A stretch of DNA of 63,175 bases. Source: Bacteroidales bacterium (GTDB lineage: Bacteria; Bacteroidota; Bacteroidia; Bacteroidales; UBA10428). Positions 38,049 to 46,066 of the stretch are shown one piece after another. Made by a program: the position numbers and the translations under genes. Numbering within the stretch: position 1 is the first letter of the stretch; each line of letters starts with the position of its first letter. Where the stretch lies: assembly GCA_016936215.1 (NCBI GenBank), contig JAFGPL010000029.1, forward strand, positions 1 through 63,175, in the 5' to 3' direction. The notes beneath the pieces were generated by a model. The model was not told the DNA's origin and did no database searches. It saw only the letters and a list, made by a program, of their open reading frames with translations.

Positions 38049-39236
38049 ATGAATTTTAATGTTGATGAAAGCGGATTTTACGGTGAATTTGGCGGCGCCT
38101 TTATTCCCGAGATGATGTACCCGAATATAAAAGAGTTGAGGGAGCAGTATCTGAAAATTCTGGCAGACAAATCTTTTCAGGATGAGTTACGCCTGTTACT
38201 GAAAGACTATGCAGGCAGACCAACCCCGCTGTATCGTTCTGCAAGGTTGTCGGGATTATACAACACCAATATTTTCCTCAAGCGTGAAGACCTTGCACAT
38301 ACCGGTGCCCATAAGATCAACAACACCATCGGGCAGATACTTATTGCACAGCGGCTTGGAAAGACCAGGATAATAGCTGAAACCGGCGCCGGCCAGCATG
38401 GTGTGGCCACTGCCACGGTTTGTGCCCTGAAAGGCCTTAAATGTGTGGTATATATGGGGAAACTCGATGTTGAACGGCAGCAGCCAAACGTGCTTCGCAT
38501 GAAGATGCTTGGAGCAGAAGTGGTGCCTGTATACAGCGGTAACATGACATTGAAAGATGCAACCAATGAAGCCATACGCGACTGGATCAACAACCCGGTG
38601 GATACGCATTACATTATTGGTTCGGTAGTCGGTCCCCACCCATACCCCGATATGGTAACCAGGCTGCAGGCTGTGATCAGTGAAGAGATGAAATGGCAGT
38701 TGAAAGAACATACGGGAAAAGAGGAACCTGACTATATCATAGCCTGTGTCGGCGGCGGCAGTAATGCAGCAGGATCGTTTTACCATTACCTGGATAAACC
38801 CAAAGTAAAACTTATTGCTGTGGAAGCCAGCGGTAAAGGTGTTGATTCCGGCGAATCGGCAGCTACGATGGTGCTTGGCAGGCCGGGAGTGTTACATGGC
38901 AGCCGCACCATGCTGATGCAGGATGAAGACGGCCAGGTAATTGAACCATACTCTATCTCTGCAGGCCTCGATTACCCCGGTATAGGGCCAATGCACAGCT
39001 TTCTCTTCAAAACCGGCAGGGTAATTTTCGACCATGCTACCGATGATGAGGCCTTAAAAGCAGCATTTCAGCTTACCCGTACCGATGGAATCATTCCCGC
39101 GCTCGAATCGGCGCATGCCCTGGCATTACTCAATAAAATAAAATTCAAACCCGACGATGTGGTGGTTGTAAACCTTTCAGGCAGAGGAGATAAAGACTTG
39201 GCTACCTATATGAAATATTTGGATTCGTTTATTTAA
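38049..39236 (+). CDS. trpB: Tryptophan synthase beta subunit
   Basis: PLP enzyme that joins indole and serine. At 395 residues it has normal length for the TrpB1 type. The PLP lysine is Lys89 in [13 protein letters not shown], followed by [13 protein letters not shown] (about 114-126), the phosphate-binding [10 protein letters not shown] (about 230-239) and the C-terminal SGRGDKDL. All key residues are present. It begins 2 nt after trpF and is followed by trpA after 12 nt, the standard TrpAB arrangement. Confidence 0.98.
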   Translation: MNFNVDESGFYGEFGGAFIPEMMYPNIKELREQYLKILADKSFQDELRLLLKDYAGRPTPLYRSARLSGLYNTNIFLKREDLAHTGAHKINNTIGQILIAQRLGKTRIIAETGAGQHGVATATVCALKGLKCVVYMGKLDVERQQPNVLRMKMLGAEVVPVYSGNMTLKDATNEAIRDWINNPVDTHYIIGSVVGPHPYPDMVTRLQAVISEEMKWQLKEHTGKEEPDYIIACVGGGSNAAGSFYHYLDKPKVKLIAVEASGKGVDSGESAATMVLGRPGVLHGSRTMLMQDEDGQVIEPYSISAGLDYPGIGPMHSFLFKTGRVIFDHATDDEALKAAFQLTRTDGIIPALESAHALALLNKIKFKPDDVVVVNLSGRGDKDLATYMKYLDSFI

Positions 39237-39248
39237 ACCTTTCATACC

Positions 39249-40022
39249 ATGAACAGGATCAATAAATTATTTGAAAATAAAAAGCAGGAGATATTATCAG
39301 TTTATTTTACAGCAGGATACCCCGGGGTTAATGATACCCGCGAGATTATTAAACAGTTGGCCGAAAGCGGCGCCGATCTGGTTGAGATAGGAATACCTTT
39401 CAGCGATCCTATGGCTGACGGGCCCGTGATACAAAAAAGTAACGATAAAGCGCTGAAAAACGGCATGAGCCTGAGACTGCTTTTTGAGCAACTAAAAGAT
39501 ATCCGCGCTGAGGTAAACATTCCTCTTGTTATGATGGGCTATATCAATCCGGTGATGCAGTATGGAATCGGTAGATTTTCTGAAAAGTGCCACGAAACCG
39601 GTATTGACGGGATTATTTTGCCTGATCTGCCGTTTGATGTTTATATGCAGGAGTATAAACAGGTTTTTGACCGCTTTAATCTTCATAATATATTCTTAAT
39701 CTCACCACAAACAAGCGAAAGGCGCATTAAAATGATAGATGAAGCAAGCAATGGCTTTGTTTATATGGTGTCTTCCTCATCAACAACCGGTATCCGGGGA
39801 TCAATATCCAAAGAACAGGAGGATTATTTTGTCCGTTTACGTGATATGGGCCTGAAAAACCCGAAGCTGATTGGTTTCGGTATCTCTAACCACAAAACTT
39901 ATGCACATGCGTGCAAATATGCCCAGGGTGTTATTATTGGCAGCGCTTTTATTAAAGCGCTTGATGGTGAAGGAAGCCTTAAAGAGAAAATAACAAGGTT
40001 TGTAAAAGCGATTAGGGGATAA
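39249..40022 (+). CDS. trpA: Tryptophan synthase alpha subunit
   Basis: Cleaves indole-3-glycerol phosphate to indole and glyceraldehyde 3-phosphate. The 257-residue barrel has the catalytic Glu and Asp in LVEIGIPFSDPMADGPVIQ (about 41-59), then MGYINPVMQYG and VYMVSSSSTTGIRG. It is the last gene of the operon. It converges on the gene at 40040 with a 17-nt gap in which no clear terminator hairpin was found. Confidence 0.97.
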   Translation: MNRINKLFENKKQEILSVYFTAGYPGVNDTREIIKQLAESGADLVEIGIPFSDPMADGPVIQKSNDKALKNGMSLRLLFEQLKDIRAEVNIPLVMMGYINPVMQYGIGRFSEKCHETGIDGIILPDLPFDVYMQEYKQVFDRFNLHNIFLISPQTSERRIKMIDEASNGFVYMVSSSSTTGIRGSISKEQEDYFVRLRDMGLKNPKLIGFGISNHKTYAHACKYAQGVIIGSAFIKALDGEGSLKEKITRFVKAIRG

Positions 40023-40039
40023 GACAAATAGTATATTCT

Positions 40040-41488
40040 TTATTTTTTGATCAATTTGCGCTTTCGCTCCTTTCGCTCCTCTTCCTTTTTAAGCCATTGA
40101 CAACCACAACGATTGATGTCTGAATGGCTGCGGCAACCTGCAATAATATTAAGGCCAAACCGCAGGTTAAGGTTGCGTGTGCTCTGGGGCCAGATAAACC
40201 CGGCAACATTGTCGCTCACCGCATAAAACTGAACCGGGCTTCTGACAAGCACCAAACCGGCCCCTATGTTGTTGATGCTCCGGTGTAGATATGACCAGCT
40301 AAGTGTGCCCGAAAACCAGTTTTTCGGCCTCCAGGTGGCAGAAAGCGTAAAACCTGTCTGTATTTTTTGCTTCATGAGCTTTGTCGAAAGCAAAGCACCA
40401 ACCGAAAGATTATTCTTAAGCTGATGAGAACCTCCCATATATACCCGCGGCGATAAAAAAAACAGGTACGGATCCCTTTTGAGGGTTACCTCCATGGTGT
40501 CATTAACCCTGTCAAACAGGTCGTACAGATAGTTTTCTGTAATAATGGTATCGCCCAGGGGGCCGTTGTATGCATAAGCACCCTTTAGGCCATAATTGGT
40601 TAGGTTTGAACCATAATAAATGAACCCGAGATCGAGTATACTTCCGAAAAGAACTGTTTCTTCGGTATACCGGTGCACAAAACCGGCATCAAAAGCAAAT
40701 CCCGGGTTTTTTCTGTTGAATACAAGGTCATTTGCTGTGGTATAATAATACTCCCCGTCGGGCCTGATGGTTCCGTCATCTTCATAAACAAGGCTTGCCG
40801 GCAGAGAACCGTCGAATCTCGCATCGCTTTCAAACAAAAGCCTGAAAGTGTTTTCTTCAGTAAAAAGACTCACATTGTCACGTGTGGTTTTAAAATTAAG
40901 TTTACCGAACAAGAGTTTTGCCCTTACACCAAAGGTATTGTAATCATCAACAATTTTTGAAGCACCAATGCTGAATTCCCTGAAATGATTAAAATTCAAC
41001 CCGTTATTATTCAATCCCACATTTTTACCTTCAAATTGTGTATTTCCCTTGTAAGCCAGTGAGAATAAATCTTTAGTATAAAACAGGTTCAGGTCGTTTC
41101 TTTCGCGAATGTTGAAAGTGAGGTAAAATCTGTCTTTTACTTTTATACCAAAAGAAAACAGTGACAGGTATAGTTCTGTACTTAAATAATTTACCCTTCC
41201 GAGTTTATGATGAACTGAGGTGGCATCAAAAGAGTATTCACCATTATTTTCATTTTCAAAAAGTTGGTTAAAGGTAAACCCGCTATTGGCGATATTTGCG
41301 TGCACCGAAGAGATCAACGGGAGACCCGCGAAAACTTTACACTCGGGTTGCAATGCAGGGTTTAGAAAATTTGTTTGCGGTACATGGTGCAAAAAGAAGA
41401 GGGTATGGTCTTGCTGTGCGGCAAGAGGGGAGAAAAATTTAAGCAATGCAATAATTAAAAGCTTGCTGATAATATCTCTAAGCTGCAT
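40040..41488 (-). CDS. DUF5723-like outer-membrane protein
   Basis: A 482-residue exported protein. A signal peptide ends near LAAQQ (about 25), then NFLNPALQPECKVFAGLP, a start resembling the Bacteroidota DUF5723/PorP-like barrels, precedes a long strand-rich region. The C-terminal tail KKEEERKERKRKLIKK is unusually charged for an outer-membrane barrel and suggests either a periplasmic extension or a late frame change. It follows the lipoprotein gene by 15 nt. Function unknown. Confidence 0.75.
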   Translation of the reverse strand: MQLRDIISKLLIIALLKFFSPLAAQQDHTLFFLHHVPQTNFLNPALQPECKVFAGLPLISSVHANIANSGFTFNQLFENENNGEYSFDATSVHHKLGRVNYLSTELYLSLFSFGIKVKDRFYLTFNIRERNDLNLFYTKDLFSLAYKGNTQFEGKNVGLNNNGLNFNHFREFSIGASKIVDDYNTFGVRAKLLFGKLNFKTTRDNVSLFTEENTFRLLFESDARFDGSLPASLVYEDDGTIRPDGEYYYTTANDLVFNRKNPGFAFDAGFVHRYTEETVLFGSILDLGFIYYGSNLTNYGLKGAYAYNGPLGDTIITENYLYDLFDRVNDTMEVTLKRDPYLFFLSPRVYMGGSHQLKNNLSVGALLSTKLMKQKIQTGFTLSATWRPKNWFSGTLSWSYLHRSINNIGAGLVLVRSPVQFYAVSDNVAGFIWPQSTRNLNLRFGLNIIAGCRSHSDINRCGCQWLKKEEERKERKRKLIKK

Positions 41489-41503
41489 ATCTTCTGCAAA
41501 TGG

Positions 41504-42163
41504 TTATAACTCGTTCAGGTTAAACTCCAGTTCAGCACGTAACCCTATGTGGATTTTCAGTTTATAATCAGTATAGAACTTTACAATCCTGGTATCAGGT
41601 TTTTTAGTGGCAACCTGACCGATTATTTCAATATTGGTGTAGCCTGTGAGGTTTTCCAGCATATACTCGTCCAAAAGAATATCTTTTATTACAGTATAGG
41701 GCTGGGTTACAATCCCGTTTTGATCAACTGTTGCCGGAGGTATTGTTTCAACGCCCGCCGGGAACAATGGATCGTACAACGAAAAGTAATTTGTGAAATA
41801 AACCTGTGCGCGGGCTTCCGTCGGATAACCATTCTCAATTATTATCCTTAAAGTAATGGATTTTATTTTTTCAATATTACCTCCAAGATTTGCAAAATCA
41901 AACTGCTTGATATCGGTTTTTTCAACAATATCGGTATAATTTGGATAAACAATATCGTTGTATGCAACAGAATCCGGCCACGGGATATTGAATGATCCGA
42001 GTGCTTCAAAATAATCATTTACCTGGTAGGTAACTTCACCAACAGGTAATGAGTAAGATGAATTGATCAGCACTGAATCTGAAATATTTTCAATAGTATC
42101 TTCGAAACAACCTGCGGTTGTAATTAATACCAGTAAAAAAACCGGGTAAATCCTGGTTTTCAT
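41504..42163 (-). CDS. Hypothetical lipoprotein
   Basis: A 219-residue protein with a short signal peptide and lipobox TTAGC (Cys near 19), so it is probably anchored to a membrane as a lipoprotein. The mature part looks beta-rich, with no catalytic motif seen and no family recognised. Its ATG overlaps the last 4 nt of gmhA (ATGA), and the DUF5723-like barrel gene follows after 15 nt, so the lipoprotein and barrel may act together in the outer membrane. Confidence 0.7.
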   Translation of the reverse strand: MKTRIYPVFLLVLITTAGCFEDTIENISDSVLINSSYSLPVGEVTYQVNDYFEALGSFNIPWPDSVAYNDIVYPNYTDIVEKTDIKQFDFANLGGNIEKIKSITLRIIIENGYPTEARAQVYFTNYFSLYDPLFPAGVETIPPATVDQNGIVTQPYTVIKDILLDEYMLENLTGYTNIEIIGQVATKKPDTRIVKFYTDYKLKIHIGLRAELEFNLNEL

Positions 42164-42729
42164 ATCATATGCGATTCAATATACTGTATCAGGCAATGTA
42201 TTACTTTTATGTGTATTTCCTGCGTGCGGTCAGAGTATTTAGAGTACGGGGCCCTGATTTCAACATCACAGTGATGAGCAAGTTTTCCTCCGTCTTTACC
42301 GGTAAGGGCAACAATTTTCATTTGCTTGTTTCTGCCGGCTACAGCCGCGTTAAGCACGCTTTTAGAATTGCCGCTGGTACTTATGGCGAGCAGCACATCA
42401 CCCGGCTGGCCTATACCCTCGATGTACCTTGAAAAAATATTTTCAAAACCGAAATCGTTGGCAGCACATGTAATATGCGAAGGGTCTGATATGGAAAGTG
42501 CCGCGATGGCAGGCCTCATTTCACGGAACAGTCCTGTTAGTTCTTCGGCAAAATGCATCGCATCGCTCATCGAGCCCCCGTTGCCACACGAAATAATTTT
42601 ATGGTTGCCTTTTATACATTCAACCATAAGTTTTCCTGCATCTTCTATTGCTTCCAGGTTTTTTTCATCCGAAGTGAACAAATCAAGCATTTTGCTTGCC
42701 TCAGCCAGGCTATGTTTTATTTCATTCAT
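42160..42729 (-). CDS. gmhA: Phosphoheptose isomerase (sedoheptulose 7-phosphate isomerase)
   Basis: SIS-domain enzyme that starts the ADP-heptose route for LPS inner core. The 189-residue product keeps the E. coli GmhA signatures almost unchanged: SCGNGGSMSDAMHFAEELTG (about 47-66), AANDFGFENIFSRYIE, STSGNSKSVLNAA, ALTGKDGGKLA and RTQEIHIKVIHCLIQ. The catalytic Glu and His positions are present. It overlaps the lipoprotein gene by 4 nt. A perfect palindrome lies 19 nt upstream (42748-42763). Confidence 0.93.
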   Translation of the reverse strand: MNEIKHSLAEASKMLDLFTSDEKNLEAIEDAGKLMVECIKGNHKIISCGNGGSMSDAMHFAEELTGLFREMRPAIAALSISDPSHITCAANDFGFENIFSRYIEGIGQPGDVLLAISTSGNSKSVLNAAVAGRNKQMKIVALTGKDGGKLAHHCDVEIRAPYSKYSDRTQEIHIKVIHCLIQYIESHMI

Positions 42730-42747
42730 TTACTGCAATTTTACCAC

Positions 42748-42763
42748 GAACCAACGTTGGTTC
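42748..42763. repeat. Perfect 16-bp palindrome upstream of gmhA
   Basis: GAACCAACGTTGGTTC reads identically on both strands. It lies in the 104-nt gap between carbonic anhydrase and gmhA, 19 nt before the gmhA ATG. The plus strand continues ATTTTTT. It may be a dimer-binding operator; as a terminator it has the T-run on the strand opposite to transcription. Confidence 0.6.
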
Positions 42764-42833
42764 ATTTTTTGCCCCTTAAAATTAGGCTATTTTTTAAAAC
42801 CTAACGCATTGGAATGGATTTAATTGTACCGCT

Positions 42834-43460
42834 TCAGGTTTCTTCAAACCGAACTTCACCGGTTTCAACATTGTAAAGCCCGCCAATTATCTTTATGTTC
42901 TTGTTTTTTTCCATCTCAAGCAAGATCGGGCTTCTTTGCCTTATCTGTTTTATCGTAAGTTTTATATTGTTGCAGGTAACATTATTGACAAATTCCATAT
43001 TTGAGCCGTTTCTGTTATACTGTGTTTCTTTTTCGTTTTCGATGGCCTGCTTAAGCTTACTGAGCAAACCTGTAAAGTGTCCCAGTTCAAGGTTGTTACA
43101 GGCGCTGATAATGGCGCTGCACCTTGTATGGCCGAGCACTACGATTAGTTTTGAATTGGCTGTCCGGCATGCATATTCCATACTCCCGAGGATGTCATCA
43201 TTAAGGATATTGCCGGCAATTCGTATACTGAAAATATCTCCCAGCCCTTGGTCGAAAATCAGTTCGGCAGAAGTCCTCGAATCAATGCAGCTTAATATTA
43301 CCGCAAACGGGTACTGTCCTGCCGAAGTAAGGTTCACCTGTTGCAAAAGGTCGCGGTGCAATTTCAAATTATTGATAAACCTTTGGTTACCCTCTTTCAG
43401 GTAAGAAAGTGCAATTTCAGGTGATATTTTTTCCTGGCTTTTCTTGGTGTGTACCCACAT
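42834..43460 (-). CDS. Beta-class carbonic anhydrase
   Basis: Interconverts CO2 and bicarbonate. The 208-residue product carries the zinc ligands Cys58, His111 and Cys114 and the Asp60-Arg62 dyad (SCIDSR; GHTRC). The length fits single-domain beta enzymes. No signal peptide is seen, so it should be cytoplasmic. It starts 13 nt after the DUF4914-like gene and is probably in the same transcript, possibly supplying or removing bicarbonate for it (inference). Confidence 0.93.
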   Translation of the reverse strand: MWVHTKKSQEKISPEIALSYLKEGNQRFINNLKLHRDLLQQVNLTSAGQYPFAVILSCIDSRTSAELIFDQGLGDIFSIRIAGNILNDDILGSMEYACRTANSKLIVVLGHTRCSAIISACNNLELGHFTGLLSKLKQAIENEKETQYNRNGSNMEFVNNVTCNNIKLTIKQIRQRSPILLEMEKNKNIKIIGGLYNVETGEVRFEET

Positions 43461-43473
43461 TTAATTGCTTTAT

Positions 43474-45420
43474 TTAGTGTTCTGTCGTTCCGTTTTCATA
43501 ATCTTTTATGGTAAGAAATGAATATGAATAATTCATCGGAACAATCGCATTATAATCTTCGACCCTTGCTCCCGACATAAAAGCGTCAATGATCCTTTTA
43601 CCGGTATGGGTAAGTTCAGGTTTCAGGAATTGTTTCAATTGCTTTTTAAAAAATTCAGTAAGTATTTCAGCTCCTGCATCATATCCTTCGGTGCCAACCT
43701 CTGTTTGGCGGTGCACCTGCAGAAACCTGGAGGGTATTTTCGCCCCTTCGATGGTAAGATAGTTAAGCTCATAACCCAGGAGCGGGCAACGTGCTTCCTG
43801 GTACTGATCGGCCCTGAGTTTTGCATTGCCCCGGCGTGTGAGATATTCGCGCATGATAAGCTGAGGTTTGAAACCTACTTTCCAGACACCAATGTGCTGA
43901 TTTGGAACGAGGGTATAACGCATACGGGGGCTTTGAATTATCTGTTCAAGAAGAATATTGGCGTGGGTAACCATTGTACCTGTTGCAAAAGGCCAGTAAG
44001 AACCTACTCCTTCCGATTCCATTCCCTTGCCACCAACAATACTGGGGTTGCCATAACCCCGCGGTGAAACAAGCCTCCAAAGCCATGCGAGAGCCGGGGG
44101 AAGTATGTGAAATAAACCAATAATGCCATAGTCGGGTTTTTCTTTTGAACATGGTGGGGTCCGAACCCCAAAACTTCTAATGTCAACTGTAACCGGTCTG
44201 TTTATAATATCAGGGACGATATCACGGGGAAGGATTACCCTGGGGTTTGGACATGTTTTTCCCGGTTCGTCTTCAATATGGTCCCAGATCAATGCAGTGC
44301 TGCCCGGGTTGGTCTTGATGTTTAAGAACAACAAAGGCTTCTTTGGTTTGATGGTTGTTTTTTCAAGAAAAGGATCACTGCCATAGTCTTTTATGCCGTC
44401 AACTCTAATAAACCAGGCATTTTCGGCATCCAGTACTGTGAGTTTACCGTTATCTTTCTGAATGGCAGGATGACAGAAGGCCATATCATCGGTTACGGGA
44501 TGAAAAGAGCAGAAGATGGGCAGATTGATTAACCTCCTTTCGCCAGTGATGATGTTTTCACCTATCAACACCTGCCCGTTGGGTTCCCTGACAATATTCT
44601 GTAGCATCTCACTTTTCCCTCCGCCACTGGCCCCTTCGTGCATAAAGGTTATTACATTGTCGTATGGGCTGATGACTTCCACTGTGGAACAATGTGCAGT
44701 AATCCATCCTTCACGTTCACCTTTGGTAAGTAAAGCACCGTATAACCCTTTTTTGGCACTGGGCCCCGGGTACAGGTTGTAAGAAAATATTTCGTGGAGG
44801 TTTTCAGACCGGTTATGCACAACCACCTGTTTACCGTTGAAATGTGTATGACGAAAAGTAGGTGCGACATATATCACAGAATCAATAGTCATGTTATCAA
44901 GCAGATCACTTACCGGTATTATCTTCTGCAACATGGCCAAGCCCATCGCAAAGAAAGCTGCATTGGCAGGCGCTATGGCCATGCCGCTCATTCCAATGTT
45001 TTCTCTTCCGGCAAAATAAAAAAACAGTGCCAAGTCCTGATCCTTCAGCCAATCAAATGTTTCTTTCCGAAGCGATTGAAAATCATACCCGTATTTATCT
45101 TTAAATCTGCTTTTATCAGTGGGCATATTGTCTGAGACTGCCATGGTATCTGGGTCGCGGCGGCGCATGTACGGATCGGTATAATTCGCAGAAATACCAT
45201 TGGTGACCCTGTGGATGATTGCTTCGGTGTAGTCGCCAATACCCTGAACCTGGTATTTTACCTCAAAGTAATTGCAGCCTTCACCTCCCGATGCCGCAAG
45301 TGCAAGCTGGTCAACCGAATCAAAAACTTCATAACGCTTACAACTATTTAGTAAAACAAAGGCATCATCGGGTAAGGCAATTTTCTTCTTTTCAAGTATC
45401 TTAAATAAATTATTCATCAT
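43474..45420 (-). CDS. DUF4914-like protein with PEPCK/HPr-kinase-like P-loop
   Basis: A 648-residue soluble protein that I place in the poorly characterised DUF4914 family (from memory). The P-loop HEGASGGGKSEML (261-273, Lys269) looks like the kinase-type loop shared by ATP-dependent PEP carboxykinase (GxSGTGKT) and HPr kinase (GxSGxGKSE), not like the GTP-PEPCK loop. It starts MMNNLF; ATG 45417 is equally possible. Further conserved-looking stretches are RVTNGISANYTDPYMRRRD (about 71-89) and SRMRYT-like sequence near 510. No signal peptide. It heads a transcript with carbonic anhydrase. A phosphotransfer or carboxylation reaction is plausible but unproven. Confidence 0.65.
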   Translation of the reverse strand: MMNNLFKILEKKKIALPDDAFVLLNSCKRYEVFDSVDQLALAASGGEGCNYFEVKYQVQGIGDYTEAIIHRVTNGISANYTDPYMRRRDPDTMAVSDNMPTDKSRFKDKYGYDFQSLRKETFDWLKDQDLALFFYFAGRENIGMSGMAIAPANAAFFAMGLAMLQKIIPVSDLLDNMTIDSVIYVAPTFRHTHFNGKQVVVHNRSENLHEIFSYNLYPGPSAKKGLYGALLTKGEREGWITAHCSTVEVISPYDNVITFMHEGASGGGKSEMLQNIVREPNGQVLIGENIITGERRLINLPIFCSFHPVTDDMAFCHPAIQKDNGKLTVLDAENAWFIRVDGIKDYGSDPFLEKTTIKPKKPLLFLNIKTNPGSTALIWDHIEDEPGKTCPNPRVILPRDIVPDIINRPVTVDIRSFGVRTPPCSKEKPDYGIIGLFHILPPALAWLWRLVSPRGYGNPSIVGGKGMESEGVGSYWPFATGTMVTHANILLEQIIQSPRMRYTLVPNQHIGVWKVGFKPQLIMREYLTRRGNAKLRADQYQEARCPLLGYELNYLTIEGAKIPSRFLQVHRQTEVGTEGYDAGAEILTEFFKKQLKQFLKPELTHTGKRIIDAFMSGARVEDYNAIVPMNYSYSFLTIKDYENGTTEH

Positions 45421-45451
45421 AATGACTTAAAGTGTGTATATGTTAACTGCA

Positions 45452-45459
45452 CAAAGGTA
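45452..45459 (-). promoter_or_regulatory. -7 element of the DUF4914-like gene
   Basis: Minus-strand TACCTTTG matches the consensus exactly. It lies 31 nt before the ATG, giving a predicted leader of about 25 nt. Confidence 0.5.
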
Positions 45460-45749
45460 CTTATTTATGTTTTTTGCAGTAACTGTTTTTCCTAAAATTC
45501 AAAACAATAAAACAGGTACAAAAATAAGATTAAATTAATTATTTAAGAAATACTTAATCACGAAAGATTTAACCCTGGTTATTCATCCGTTTTTTTTCTA
45601 TATATTGCCACGATGAAACAATACTAAGTCTATGGTAAATCAAAATTTACCGTAATAATCAGCGATTTATTAAAAAGCATGAATCATGAGGGTTAAAAAT
45701 TTGCACGGTTTTTGCTTTAACAACGTGTGGAGGTTAATGATAACTTCCA

Positions 45750-45757
45750 TACATTTG
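45750..45757 (+). promoter_or_regulatory. -7 element of the small membrane protein/mutL transcript
   Basis: TACATTTG matches the consensus and ends 18 nt before the ATG at 45776. No well-spaced TTG is seen upstream. Confidence 0.5.
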
Positions 45758-45775
45758 TAACCAAATTTTACAACC

Positions 45776-46057
45776 ATGGCAATATTTCAGTTTTTCAGAC
45801 TAAATGAGCATAAAGAATTCAATTACACTCCTTTATTTTACGATAAAGAAAAGGAAGAATTCAATGAGCGGGTAAGGAAGATTGAGGAGGAAATGGGAAT
45901 AAAGAAACCTTCGGGTGAATATCAAAAGGGCATCAGGCGGGGTACCCTTCGCGAAAATCTTCATGCCGGCAAAAAACAAAACAGGGCCGGTTCGATGCGT
46001 TTCTTTATTATTTTATTAATATTGCTTGCAGCAGCTTATTTATTAATTTTCAGATAA
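45776..46057 (+). CDS. Small tail-anchored membrane protein
   Basis: A 93-residue protein with a charged, soluble N-terminal part (FQFFRLNEHKEFNYTPLFYD at the start) and one C-terminal membrane segment (about 74-92, MRFFIILLILLAAAYLLIF). This topology suggests a tail-anchored or C-terminal-in protein. It has a good -7 element and lies 9 nt before mutL. No function is recognised; similar small proteins next to mutL are remembered from Bacteroidota but not verified. Confidence 0.72.
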   Translation: MAIFQFFRLNEHKEFNYTPLFYDKEKEEFNERVRKIEEEMGIKKPSGEYQKGIRRGTLRENLHAGKKQNRAGSMRFFIILLILLAAAYLLIFR

Positions 46058-46066
46058 TTAATCCCA

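Larger units (their letters stand above)
45421..45775. other. Intergenic region between divergent genes
   Basis: 355 AT-rich nt with two outward promoters (45459-45452 minus; 45750-45757 plus). An inverted repeat GGTAAAT (45634-45640) / ATTTACC (45645-45651) around CAAA lies in the middle and could be a hairpin or a binding site. No coding frame is supported. Confidence 0.5.

Noticed and set aside
38256..38786. 176-residue minus-strand frame inside trpB
   Set aside because: Antisense shadow of a highly conserved gene.
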